This document shows, piece by piece, positions 1 through 11,000 of a stretch of 64,000 nucleotides of DNA (the first letter of the stretch is position 1; each line of letters begins with the position of its first letter). The position numbers and the translations under genes were made by a program. Below the pieces are notes generated by a model. The model did no database searches. It was not told the origin of the DNA and saw only the letters and a program-made list of their open reading frames with translations. The stretch comes from Candidatus Cloacimonadota bacterium (GTDB taxonomy: Bacteria; Cloacimonadota; Cloacimonadia; JGIOTU-2), in NCBI GenBank assembly GCA_030613025.1, contig JAUWMT010000009.1:1-64000 (forward strand), given 5' to 3'.

Positions 1-227
1 TTTTAAACGTATTTACCGTCTCCTGACGCAAAAATTAGCTTTGAAGCTATCAATTCCTTCTAATTATCATAACTGTTTCAATTCTATATAAATTATATGA
101 ATAACTCATGCCTGAAAAGATGGTTGTGAGACAACCCCTTAATGAAACAAAATTAAACATTAACTGTTTTAACGGTTTCTAATTTTATTAATTATTGCTT
201 TTTAGATTGGACTCATATCTTTATTTC

Positions 228-2282
228 CTATCTTGCCAATAACATTTTTCCGGTGTGAGAAACTTCGGGCGAGGTTACTTTGTAGAAATAAATACCATTT
301 GCTACATCATTACCACTCATATCTTTGCCGTTCCATGTTGCGTAACTTTCGGTCGGAGAATCTCCTTCATGTGATTCGAGTGTTGTTATAAATTGTCCTT
401 TGGCATTGTAAATTTTTACAGAAGCTTCACGTAGAGGTTTTGAGGATGAAAAGGAAATGTGAGTGTTGGCGGAAAACGGATTAGGTCGATTGGTAGAATA
501 TACTTTTGAACTTTCAAAATCTTCATCGATTCCATAAAAATACAAATTGATATTCACGATACAATAGTTTATATTTCCTCCAGTATTGTCACCCTGACCA
601 AGTATATAAGATCCGTAAGAATTATCATCAAGATAATAAAGGTACACTTTTCCCCATAAGTAATCAGAGCATTCAATATAATCAGCCATATATGGATATA
701 CGGTAATTTGGTTTGAAAAATCGAAATTTGGGTTATTAATGTCAGTCAGTTCCAACAGCTTATATGTTCCCCAACAACCCCTCCCTGCAAGATAAATAAT
801 TGGATGTTCAAGATATTCTGCATAGTTTGTATATCCAAGCTGAGCGAGGGTCGCGTATGTGGCATCAGACCAACAATGTAAATATTCGGAATTTATTGTT
901 GAAATTGTATTACTTTGCTTGTCACCATAACTACCTCCAGGATAGGCAACAACAACATATAAAATTGTATCATTTCCAGTAATTTTCCACGGTACGGATT
1001 GACCGGAGAATACATCGTTACCAGGCAAGTGTGGGATTTCTTCAAATGAGAATTCACTATTATCACTCCACCAAACGGATTCGATTTGCGGAAGAAAATA
1101 TTCCAAATAGTAGCGATATTTTGTCTCCGGGTCAGTATAGGAATAGTTCGCGAGTAATGTAGTATGCAAATTTCCATTATCATCGTAAAGTGCAGTATTA
1201 TTATAACCGAAAATATCAACATCGAGGTAGTCGGGAACAACTCCATTAAATTCAAATTGAGGTGTGTTTTCTACCTGATAAAATGCGTGTCCCGATCCCT
1301 GGTTGTGGCTATGAAGATTCGTATTATCCCAGGTCTCTCCGTAATCAAAAGATTCCCAAACGAACAATCCTTGATCAACTGGCATATCACCAAGGTCGCC
1401 CTTATTCCAAACGCAATAGCCGATCATGCTTACTTTACCCGGTGTGTTTTGATCAGTTGTAAAAGAAAGAGAACGCGGTCTGCATGATTTTTCTCTCCAT
1501 GAATACATCGGAGTAACTGTTGTCCAATTGTCTAAATTCAGTATTTGTGTCAGGTCAGCAGTTACTGTATTTTCAATATCCATGTACATAATTCTTACAT
1601 CATCACAGGGATATCCATGTGAATTGGGATTAATATTTTGAGAGATATGATAGATCCTGATCCAGTCATTTCCATTTGGAGAAGGTCCTGTGTATAATCT
1701 TGGCCAAAGATATTCATCAGGAAGGGGAGATGTAATAAAAGTGACAGATGACCAGAAACCGGGAATATTCAGAAGTGCGTAATCATCATAACATATGGTA
1801 CAGCCGGTATTTGAGCCGATTGGAATTTCATGCCATGAAGCTATACAGTTTCCAGTAGCAGGATGGAGTACAAGATCTCCATATCCTTGCAGTTCATTGT
1901 ATGTCGAGATTTCATCACAACCTTGAAGATTGCCGTTTTCGTCATAATAAGCCCAGTATTGTCGGCGTGTAGAGGTCGGTGAATCTGTTGCATGAAATGT
2001 AAGGTAAGTGCCACTTCCATTTTCGAGCTGTCTTTGTATGGGATAATTTGAATATCCACCCGGCATATAGTCATAGTAAGATGTCATTACGGTTGTCGGT
2101 TCAACGACAAATTCGTAATCGATCCAATCTGAGTGAGTTTCATCTGTGTAGGGCAAAATTATTGTTCCTCTGTCCAGTCCGGAAACAGGAATAAGTTTTC
2201 GGTCAGGTTCTTGAAGCTCTCCAGCGAATAAGCAGAAAGTAAGTAAAAGAAATGAAATTAAAATACTTGTTTTTCTATACAT
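228..2282 (-). CDS. Secreted T9SS-substrate-like protein with FlgD-like C-terminal sorting domain (paralog 1)
   Basis: Signal peptide-like N-terminus; C-terminus NPFSANTHISF...VKIYNAKGQF...YATWNGKDMSGNDVANGIYFYKV...KMLLAR is typical of type A sorting / FlgD Ig-like domains. Confidence 0.85.
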   Translation of the reverse strand: MYRKTSILISFLLLTFCLFAGELQEPDRKLIPVSGLDRGTIILPYTDETHSDWIDYEFVVEPTTVMTSYYDYMPGGYSNYPIQRQLENGSGTYLTFHATDSPTSTRRQYWAYYDENGNLQGCDEISTYNELQGYGDLVLHPATGNCIASWHEIPIGSNTGCTICYDDYALLNIPGFWSSVTFITSPLPDEYLWPRLYTGPSPNGNDWIRIYHISQNINPNSHGYPCDDVRIMYMDIENTVTADLTQILNLDNWTTVTPMYSWREKSCRPRSLSFTTDQNTPGKVSMIGYCVWNKGDLGDMPVDQGLFVWESFDYGETWDNTNLHSHNQGSGHAFYQVENTPQFEFNGVVPDYLDVDIFGYNNTALYDDNGNLHTTLLANYSYTDPETKYRYYLEYFLPQIESVWWSDNSEFSFEEIPHLPGNDVFSGQSVPWKITGNDTILYVVVAYPGGSYGDKQSNTISTINSEYLHCWSDATYATLAQLGYTNYAEYLEHPIIYLAGRGCWGTYKLLELTDINNPNFDFSNQITVYPYMADYIECSDYLWGKVYLYYLDDNSYGSYILGQGDNTGGNINYCIVNINLYFYGIDEDFESSKVYSTNRPNPFSANTHISFSSSKPLREASVKIYNAKGQFITTLESHEGDSPTESYATWNGKDMSGNDVANGIYFYKVTSPEVSHTGKMLLAR

Positions 2283-2384
2283 ATGACCCTCCCTGGTGTC
2301 AAATATTTTTTCCTGTTAATGTTCCTTTTTTTCATATAAACTCCAAAAAACTAAAAAAGAATATTTTTAAAAATTTGTCAAAAA

Positions 2385-2412
2385 AAAGCCCATTCAAATA
2401 TGAACGGGCTTT
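2385..2412 (-). terminator. Intrinsic terminator downstream of the 693-aa gene
   Basis: Inverted repeat AAAGCCCATTCAAATATGAACGGGCTTT; minus-strand reading is followed by a T-run (complement of the A-run at 2381-2387). Confidence 0.75.
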
Positions 2413-2436
2413 AATATCTCTAAGAAATTTGTAGTT

Positions 2437-4518
2437 TTATCGAGTCAGCATCATTTTTTGGACTTTTGCCGAGCCATCGATTTCAACCTTATAAAGATAG
2501 ATTCCATTTGCTACATCTTTACCATTCAGGTCTTTACCGTTCCATGTTGCGTAACCCTCAGTGGGCTGCTCGCCGGCATTTACATCAAGTGTAGCCACAA
2601 GTTGCCCTCTTGTGTTATATACATTAACAGATGAGCGTTGATACGGTTTTTTGCTTGTAAAGTTGATAGTCGTAGATGAGAAGAAGGGATTGGGATAATT
2701 TGAAAGTGATGCAACAGGATTTGCATGTGCAGGATCAGCCGATACAGGTGGGAATTCAATTTTCACCATGCAATAATTGATCTGTCCGCCGGTATTTTGT
2801 CCTTGTTGAGCTTGAGCATAGGAACCAAAGGAGTTATCGTCGTAATAATAGATGTAGATCAATCCATGAGTTTCATCAATTATCTCAATCTTGTTATAGA
2901 TATTTGGGTAAACAGTTATTTCATCGGAAAAATCGTAGAGGGTGCTGTAAATATCAGTAAGTTCGATCGGATCTGACCAACTGTTGCCATTATTAGATGA
3001 AGCTGAGATGTAAAGAATGGGATGTTCTGCGTAAGCGATATAAGCAGGATCGCCATCTTCTGCCAATTGCACATAGGTGCCGTCAGCCCAAAGCTGAACC
3101 ATCCAATTCTTCTCTGTATTGATCGCATTTCTCTGGGCATTGTTATGGAAGATGGTTGCATCTCCGGGATATTTGTTGTAGGCAACCCTGGTATATAATA
3201 TGGTATCGTTACCCACTATTTCCCATGGCACATCTTTTCCTGTCCAAGGATCAATACCGGGGAATGCCGGCACATTGTGGTAATCCCAACTTGAGCCATC
3301 CCATACTGCTTCCGCCTGTGGAAGGAAATGATTGAAGTAATAACCGGCACCGGTATCGTCGGTATAGCCATATTGCTGCATATAGCAAATGTGAGCATTA
3401 CCGCTTGCATCATATTGTGCAGTATCATGCCAGCCGTAAGAGTCAACTTTTATAGTATCAATAATATTATCATTTTGATCTCTAAATTGTGGGACGTTCG
3501 CAACAGCATATATGTAATCATCAGGACCGTCACCATGAAGATTTGCTGTGTTCCAAGTAGTTCCATAGTCAAGGGATTCAAAGATATAGAAACCTTGATC
3601 AACGGGCATATCTCCCTGGTCTCCTTCCAGCCAGGAGCAGTAACCAACAATTGCAACTTTACCGGGATTGTTAAAGTCGATAGCAAAAGCTTGAGATTGT
3701 GGACGGCATGATTTTGCTCTCCAATAATACATGGGATTGACAGTAGTCCAGTTAGCGACATCGAGTACTGCTGTCAAATCGGCAGAAAAAGTATTCTCAA
3801 TGTCTATATACATGATTCTCGGTTCTTCACAAGGATGATTCCATGGATCACTTGTATAGTTTTTTGAGATGTGATAAAGGCGCACCCAGCCATCACCATT
3901 TGGAGAAGGTCCTACATAGAGATAGGGCCAGATGTATTGATCAGGAAGTGGTGAGGGAATAAAGGTAACAGCCGACCAGAAACCGGGAATGCCCAGAAGT
4001 GCATAGTCATCATAACAAATAGTTGAACCATAATTTGCAGCAGTTGGGTTTTCATGCCATGTAGCAAAGCAGTCACCTGTAGCAGGATGGACAGCTATAT
4101 CACCATATCCTTGAGTGAGATCATAAGTAGAAATAGTGGCCCAGTTTGCACCGATGCTACCTGCCGCATCTGCGTAAGCGTAATACTGACGGCGTGTAGC
4201 AGTGGTTGTGGCTGTGCCGAACCATGTCATATATGTGCCGGTACCATTATCGGTTTGTGCCTGTATTGGATAGCATTCATAAGAACCGGGCATATAGTCA
4301 TAGTACGATGTCATGATCGTTGTGGGTAGGGTGACAAATTCATAATCAGGTACCGGTGGATTGTCTCGGTGATTCGCTTCCGACAAGGGAATTAATTTAC
4401 TGACATCAATATTGGAAACAGCGATTTTATCCGAGCCGGCTGGATCCATAAATTCTGCATGAAGCGTTAGGGTAGTTACGAAAAAGCATAGGAGTAAAAG
4501 TAATCCTAATTTTTTCAT
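2437..4518 (-). CDS. Secreted T9SS-substrate-like protein with FlgD-like C-terminal sorting domain (paralog 2)
   Basis: Signal peptide; shares TSYYDYMPG, RRQYYAYAD, PRIMYIDIENT blocks with neighbouring ORFs; C-terminal sorting domain. Confidence 0.85.
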   Translation of the reverse strand: MKKLGLLLLLCFFVTTLTLHAEFMDPAGSDKIAVSNIDVSKLIPLSEANHRDNPPVPDYEFVTLPTTIMTSYYDYMPGSYECYPIQAQTDNGTGTYMTWFGTATTTATRRQYYAYADAAGSIGANWATISTYDLTQGYGDIAVHPATGDCFATWHENPTAANYGSTICYDDYALLGIPGFWSAVTFIPSPLPDQYIWPYLYVGPSPNGDGWVRLYHISKNYTSDPWNHPCEEPRIMYIDIENTFSADLTAVLDVANWTTVNPMYYWRAKSCRPQSQAFAIDFNNPGKVAIVGYCSWLEGDQGDMPVDQGFYIFESLDYGTTWNTANLHGDGPDDYIYAVANVPQFRDQNDNIIDTIKVDSYGWHDTAQYDASGNAHICYMQQYGYTDDTGAGYYFNHFLPQAEAVWDGSSWDYHNVPAFPGIDPWTGKDVPWEIVGNDTILYTRVAYNKYPGDATIFHNNAQRNAINTEKNWMVQLWADGTYVQLAEDGDPAYIAYAEHPILYISASSNNGNSWSDPIELTDIYSTLYDFSDEITVYPNIYNKIEIIDETHGLIYIYYYDDNSFGSYAQAQQGQNTGGQINYCMVKIEFPPVSADPAHANPVASLSNYPNPFFSSTTINFTSKKPYQRSSVNVYNTRGQLVATLDVNAGEQPTEGYATWNGKDLNGKDVANGIYLYKVEIDGSAKVQKMMLTR

Positions 4519-4700
4519 GTAAACCTCCGTTGGTTTTTTTTTGATAAGTTAACATCTTTAACCTTACTAAGAAAATAACAACTTGTGAAATCTTAATAAT
4601 TTATCAGATTTCGAATTCACATAAACACTTATATATAATATACGATTTAGTTAATTATTGTGGAAAATTTTTGTCAAGAAGTTGATTAGAAAAATAAAAA

Positions 4701-4727
4701 AAGCCCGCTCAAAGAACGAACGGGCTT
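4701..4727 (-). terminator. Intrinsic terminator downstream of the 722-aa gene
   Basis: AAGCCCG...CGGGCTT inverted repeat; minus-strand reading runs into TTTTTTTATTTTT. Confidence 0.75.
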
Positions 4728-4749
4728 CTTATATAATGTTTGATTTTGC

Positions 4750-6918
4750 TTATCTGTTAAGCATCATCTTTTTGGCAATTGTTGCACCGTTGGTTTCCAC
4801 TTTATAGAAGTAGATACCATTTGCTACATCATTACCGTATTGATCAGTACCATCCCACATTGCGTGTCCTGCAGTATGAGAATCTGCAATAGTGTCAATG
4901 GATCTTACGAACTGACCTTTTGTGTTGTAGATAGTAACTTCTGCATTTTCCACACCAACTGAAGCAGAGAATTGGATCTGAGTGTGTGAGAAGAATGGAT
5001 TGGGAACATTGCGAAGTGTAAGAGATGCTGGTGGTTGTGGCTGAGAGGGATCGGAAGAAAGGAAAAGACCAGCAAAGTCGATCTTGAATGAGCAGTACAC
5101 CATTTCACCACCGGTTACGGGACCCATGTCTTGGATCGAGCTGCCGTAGTCATTATCATCAAAGAAGAATATGTCAATCTGTCCCCAGCCATCACCAAGG
5201 TCTTTAATAGTTGGATTAACATAAGGATACATGGTGATCATGTCTGCAAAACCGGGGAATGCTGTGCTGTAGATATCAGAGAGTTCAATTGGATAACTCC
5301 AGTTTTCACCATTATTATTGGTTGCAGAAACATAAAGAATTGGATGGGTTGCATAAGCATCATATCCAGGAATTGCATTTTCTGCGTAAAGTGTTTTTGT
5401 ACCACTATTCCAAATCTGGACCATCCAGGGATTTTCAAAGTTTACTGCATTGCATTGGAGATTTTCATGAAAGCCGACATCAGCAGCAATGGAGAATGGA
5501 TAATCCCTCCACGGGTAGATCAAAGTGTCACCGCTTACGGGTTCAATTTCCCATGGAACAGTGTGCCCGGACAATGCATCTACGCCGGGTAATTCAGGTA
5601 CTTCGCGGATTTCCCATGTACCGTCAGTTTTATACACAATTTCAGCTTCGTACTGGAACTCGTAATAAGGCCAGTAGGATGCACTGCCTGCTACAGTATC
5701 AACAGAGCATATCCAGAGCAACTGTGGCATGTGAATATTACCCTCGCTGTCAAAAGATGCAGTTTTGTGAGTTGAGTGCTGGTTGCCGGGCCACCCGATC
5801 CATACATGAAGTTCATCAAGAAGCACGTCATCAATAGTAAAGCCGGGTACGTTGTCAACGGCATAAAGTACATACTCATTCAACATACCGACATCTGTTT
5901 GATATGAATGGAAGTTTGCATAATCCCATGTTTCACCACCATCATAGGAATCCCATACATAATATCCTTGAGGTACAACTTCGAGACCGATCAATCCGCC
6001 AGTGTATCCTGCATAACCGAACATTGCGATATGTCCTGCATTGAATGGATCCACGGCATAGGAAGGATAAGGACGGCAGGAAAGACCTGTTGTAGGATCT
6101 GACCAGTCACGTGCAATATTCACGGGACCACCCCAGTTGGTCTTATCAAGCATAATATTAAGGTCGCCCCAATTCCAGGAATCTTCAGGAACATCGATCC
6201 AGCGTATAATATCATGTTCGATCACGCCGTCGGGATTCTGCTGGCTGGTCTGATATACGCGGTAGTTACCGGTTGTTGCATAATCAGGAGCCATTCCAAT
6301 ATTCATATAGGGCCAGATATATTCGTCAATGTATGGGGCTGGTTGATCAAAGGTAACAGGGGTTTTCCAGAAACCTGGAATATGCAGAAGAGCATAGTCG
6401 TCAAAGGAAACTCGGGTGTTGGTATCTTCGGGGGTGGAAGCACCCATAATATCGTGCCACGAGGCGATAGGATCGCCGGAAGCCGGATGCATGGCCAAAC
6501 CCGGATAACCCTGCCATGTGTCGGAAGTTGTGATAGTAGCATAGTCAATCACACCGCTTGGTTGAACGTATGCCCAATACAATCTTCTGTTGACAGTCGT
6601 GGATGCGCGACCGTGGAATACAAAATATACTCCACCGAATGCATCAGGTTGCCTCTTTATTGGACGTCCACAATAACTACCGGGCATGTAGTCATAGTAG
6701 TTAGTAAAACCTGCGAGAGTTGTAGGTTCCTGAATGAATTCCCATTGAGGAACCTGGAAGTTGCCCTTGTTAAGATTTTCTGTGGCAACTTTTAGATGCC
6801 CTGGTGCTTCGCGAGGAACAAGAGTATTATTGTTGTACTCTGGTTGTTGAACATCATTAGCCCAAACCATTCCTGCGAGCACGAGGAGCATCACGCTAAG
6901 CATAGCAATTTTTTTCAT
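4750..6918 (-). CDS. Secreted T9SS-substrate-like protein with FlgD-like C-terminal sorting domain (paralog 3)
   Basis: Signal peptide; TNYYDYMPGSY..RRLYWAYVQ shared with paralogs 1 and 2; C-terminal NVPNPFFSHTQIQF...KKMMLNR. Confidence 0.85.
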   Translation of the reverse strand: MKKIAMLSVMLLVLAGMVWANDVQQPEYNNNTLVPREAPGHLKVATENLNKGNFQVPQWEFIQEPTTLAGFTNYYDYMPGSYCGRPIKRQPDAFGGVYFVFHGRASTTVNRRLYWAYVQPSGVIDYATITTSDTWQGYPGLAMHPASGDPIASWHDIMGASTPEDTNTRVSFDDYALLHIPGFWKTPVTFDQPAPYIDEYIWPYMNIGMAPDYATTGNYRVYQTSQQNPDGVIEHDIIRWIDVPEDSWNWGDLNIMLDKTNWGGPVNIARDWSDPTTGLSCRPYPSYAVDPFNAGHIAMFGYAGYTGGLIGLEVVPQGYYVWDSYDGGETWDYANFHSYQTDVGMLNEYVLYAVDNVPGFTIDDVLLDELHVWIGWPGNQHSTHKTASFDSEGNIHMPQLLWICSVDTVAGSASYWPYYEFQYEAEIVYKTDGTWEIREVPELPGVDALSGHTVPWEIEPVSGDTLIYPWRDYPFSIAADVGFHENLQCNAVNFENPWMVQIWNSGTKTLYAENAIPGYDAYATHPILYVSATNNNGENWSYPIELSDIYSTAFPGFADMITMYPYVNPTIKDLGDGWGQIDIFFFDDNDYGSSIQDMGPVTGGEMVYCSFKIDFAGLFLSSDPSQPQPPASLTLRNVPNPFFSHTQIQFSASVGVENAEVTIYNTKGQFVRSIDTIADSHTAGHAMWDGTDQYGNDVANGIYFYKVETNGATIAKKMMLNR

Positions 6919-6951
6919 TTTGATTAATCCTCCATCATTATTGATTAATTA

Positions 6952-7998
6952 TTAAAATTTCATTTTTAAAGAAAGACGTATAGGTCCGGTAAGAAATTTA
7001 CCATCCATCTTTTCTTCTAAGCTACCAAAAGGAGTATAAGCAGCATCAATATCCATTATAGCAAAGGAAGTAGGAAGTTTCCAGCCAAGTCCAAAAGAAG
7101 CTTTTTGAACATCAAGATTAAATTGATATCCACCGCGAAGGAAGAAGGTTCCGATTCTGTATTCAAGTCCGGCATTATAAGTTTCAAGACGGTCAACACA
7201 GTTATCAATTTGGAATACTGCATTAATTGACTGCATCTTTGTTTCAAGAATGTTCATAGCAACACCAAGAGAGAAATTCATTGGAAGTACGAATGAGAGT
7301 TCTTCCGGGTCTTCATCAACAAGACCGTCTCCATCATTGTCCAAAAGGTCAAAGGGGTCTTCATCAATAAGTCCATCGGCATCATTATCCAATGTGTATT
7401 TCATTTCAGGTCCGAAGTTTCTTAAGCTCATACCAATCGTAAGATCTTGCCAGCCAGTATTATAGAGAGTGCCCAGATCGACGCCCCAACCGTTTACATC
7501 ATATTCATCGAGATTTTGCCTGAGATATTTGAACGTGACACCAAGAGAGAATTTGTCAGTAAGCATAGTCGCATAGGAAAGCCCAGCCATCATATCGCTA
7601 CAGGTGAACTGTTCCCCATTAGGACCGAACTCATCATCAGTTGTCACATCCATCCAGTCCATATACAATATCGAACCGTTGATACCGAACACTCCGAGAG
7701 AGGTCGGAAAAGCAAAGGTCAGATAATCATAATTTATATCTGCAACATAGCGAGTGTGGTTTAAAAATAATTCACTGCCATTTGTATATGCGAGACCGGC
7801 GACATTCCAATAGGTTGAGGAAGCGCCTTTCGTATAAGCTGTGTATGCTTCACCCATGCCGATTGCACGGGCGTCAACACCGATTTTGAGGAACTGCATA
7901 CCAGCAGTACCGACTTTAGCAAAAATATCAGCTTGAACCAAGGTTGGTATAAGTAAAAGGGCCAATATTATAAAAATTATCCTTTTCATGTTAACCAC
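6952..7998 (-). CDS. PorV/PorQ-family outer membrane barrel-like protein
   Basis: FAKVGTAGMQFLKIGVDARAIGMGEAYTAYTKGASSTYWNVAGLA is the typical PorV/UPF0164 N-terminus; C-terminal beta-rich ending in LKMKF. Confidence 0.8.
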   Translation of the reverse strand: MVNMKRIIFIILALLLIPTLVQADIFAKVGTAGMQFLKIGVDARAIGMGEAYTAYTKGASSTYWNVAGLAYTNGSELFLNHTRYVADINYDYLTFAFPTSLGVFGINGSILYMDWMDVTTDDEFGPNGEQFTCSDMMAGLSYATMLTDKFSLGVTFKYLRQNLDEYDVNGWGVDLGTLYNTGWQDLTIGMSLRNFGPEMKYTLDNDADGLIDEDPFDLLDNDGDGLVDEDPEELSFVLPMNFSLGVAMNILETKMQSINAVFQIDNCVDRLETYNAGLEYRIGTFFLRGGYQFNLDVQKASFGLGWKLPTSFAIMDIDAAYTPFGSLEEKMDGKFLTGPIRLSLKMKF

Positions 7999-8000
7999 CT

Positions 8001-11000
8001 TTATTTAATTAAAACAAGTTTATTGACTTTAATATTACCAGTCGCATGATCTTCTACGGAATAAAGGTACACACCACTTGCAATGATCTGATCATGTTTC
8101 GAGAGGAGATCCCAGGGTTCTATTCCACTTTGTGCAATACCGGTATGAGTTGCTTTGCTAGGATTGATAACATCCACAGTTGACATACCATCATGTTTAA
8201 TTTCATCAACAAGGTCACCGGCAAGTGTATATATCTTGATAGTACATTTTTCAGGAAGATTTACAAACCAGATACGCTTACTTCTATCACCGGTTTCGTC
8301 TTTGTCACGTCGTCCATCAAACTTGCTTTGTCCGAGGTAGGGATTTGGTACGACATAAACATTTTCGAGATTGGAAGCAGCAGATGGACCGGCAAAGATC
8401 GTTATTCGGTTTCCATCTTTACCTGATTCAAGAGATGGAATGTCCAGTGAAGGAATACCTCTGTCAAAGGAGGTGACGGCAATGTAGTTTTCTACCCCTT
8501 TTTCAGGATAGAGTATTTCACTAATATAGTATCTGCGTGAAAGTCTGTTTTTCTTCAAGGTGAGCAATCCTTCAGGATGTGTCTGACCAAGATGTCCGGG
8601 AAATGGCATCAACTTATCATCATAGAGGTCGATATAAAGATCGTCATCTATTACGGGATTTTTTAAAAGAAGCGCATTTGCCCGCTTTTCAATTTTTGTA
8701 AGTACTGGATGAGCAGGACTAGGAACATAAGGAGGATCGACATCAGCACTATCCAGCACATTATAAAGCGGAATTCCATACACTTCATCACCAGTGGTAA
8801 TATCTATATAAGAATAAAGAGAATCCATCTTAAAGTAGTCTGTCCAATAAACAGTACTGTCGGCAGTATAGATAATATTTTCAGTAGAATCAGTGCTTAC
8901 AGTATATTCCATGGGAAGTCCATTATTAATACCGAGCTGACCGCCGTAATACACATTCATACTGTCAACCGGAAGATTCATACAGACATCATAGTCTCTC
9001 ATATCCTGAGGAGTATCGACCTTATCCCAGCGGTCCCATTCCATATAGGCATCCTGTTCACCGGAATTGGAAGCTTTCCAGAGTGTGTAGCCCTGGAAAT
9101 CATGGCGAAGTCGGTAAGTTGTCCACGGATTTACTTTTGCATTAAAGTTATAACTACCACCATTCCAATGATCAGGATCGAATTCTTCAGGGAAATATCC
9201 ATAATGAGCTAACTGCTCATCATATTTATCAATATAGCTATCAAGATAGGGAATCGTGTTCTGCCAGCCGACAAATTCTTTGAAGATTGTCATTCTATCG
9301 ACTGTGAATTCTGAGCGGTTATCCCAATAGACAAAAACAGTGTCACCATTCAAGGATTGGTCAAGTGTCATGTTTGGAATATCAGGTGGTCCGGGTGCTT
9401 CATAGTGTTTAAATGTATCGGGGAGTACAACTGTTGTAAGAGTCTGCGCTTCTCCATACAGTTTTTTAGAGAAAACCGCAGTTCTTTTGAGATCTTCAAC
9501 ATCATCACCGGGGAATAACGCAATAACGATTTTCATTGTTTCGTATGGTTTTAGGTTCCAGCTTGAATCTGTAGGTGCAGTGAAACCTTGCATATCTCCA
9601 TAGAATGCAAAGAGATATCGTGTGTCGCAAGGATCATTAATTTGAGCATTGGGATCTTCGCGAAGTGAAATGTACTTTGTTGGAGCAAAGGAATTTGTAT
9701 TATGGGTCATCAACCAATACTTTTCATTTCGCTCCGCACCTGGAACATTATGGTTGGGACCATCACCAACTTCCCATGTCCAGCATGCGAAATCCAACTG
9801 TTCGGGATCAGGAGAACACACACGAGAACCGACATATCCTGTGGTTAGTCCGCCATCCTGGTCGGCATCATAGGTATAGGCAATCTCCCATCCTTCACCG
9901 GGAATATAACTGCTTATGTCATCAGAATAAGTATTACCCCATGCCTGCGGACCTACATCACAATCCATATACACAGCCATTGCACAGTCAAAAAGAGTGT
10001 CAACAGGGTTCATGTTTGTTATATCAAATTCAACATATATCAAATTTTTAATATATTCATAACTCCATTGGAAACTCACCTGGCGTACTCGAATATTATT
10101 TGGTATATGATTTTGAGGATAGGACTGTGCTTCCTGGACTCTTTCTCCAGGGGTTCCAAAGGGGCTGTAGTCATAATAGTAGCCAAGAAAATCTTGTTCC
10201 GAGATCGGGTACCCATCCTCATCGCGAAGTCCATCACCATCATCGTCCTGTACTTGGGCAAAGTTATATATACTGTCAGGATCGACATATCCCAATTCTA
10301 GGAAACCAAGAGGGAACCAGATGTCAATGTTTGTAAGAATTTCATCCGGTTCACATTGCATTCTAGGTACCGAACCTCTGAACTCATTATCGCCAGGTAA
10401 AAAGGTGCTGAATTGGGAAGGTACTGTACTTCTGAATGGGAATGCAAAGCCGGCAGGATCTTCATCGATCTTACCATCACCATCATCATCTACACCTGCT
10501 TGCTGGTCACGAATTGATGATTCGATAACACCATCCTTAAGGTTGTAGACATCATACATTGGTCCAAGAGCATATGCTTCCAATGGGTTATATGCCGGCA
10601 GGAATTCATAGTAATCATTATCACCGTCAAAGCCGACAGTCACAAGAGTATCAATAACTCTACCTAATCCCATGTCAGAAGTACCGGTCGTTTCTTGTGC
10701 GGCGTCTTGCCAGTACAGCATCTGTCCAAAGTCATTTCTACGTTGTTTACAAGCACCGAACCACAAAGCACCCTGGTAGAGATAGTCAATACCAGAACCT
10801 CCCGGATATTCCAGTGAGGGCCATTGTGGAACAATGTCATCACCGGATCCAAAGAAACCATAGTTGCTTACCCGCAACCATATGTTTCCGACATCGTGAT
10901 AGCGAGTGATATCAAGTCTTTTATCTGCGCCGGAGCCGCCACCTACTGATCGACTCCAAAGAAATGTACTTGAGAGCATCAGCATGAGGAGAACTGCCAG

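Noticed and set aside
893-1255. Minus-strand 120-aa ORF
   Set aside because: Out-of-frame overlap inside the 684-aa gene; no independent support.
5131-5837. Plus-strand ORFs of 153 and 192 aa
   Set aside because: Lie entirely antisense within the 722-aa secreted protein gene; atypical Cys/His-rich compositions with no family signal.
6214-6795. Plus-strand 193-aa ORF
   Set aside because: Antisense to the well-supported 722-aa gene; no recognisable domain.
8709-9212. Plus-strand 167-aa ORF
   Set aside because: Antisense shadow of the 1023-aa secreted protein gene.
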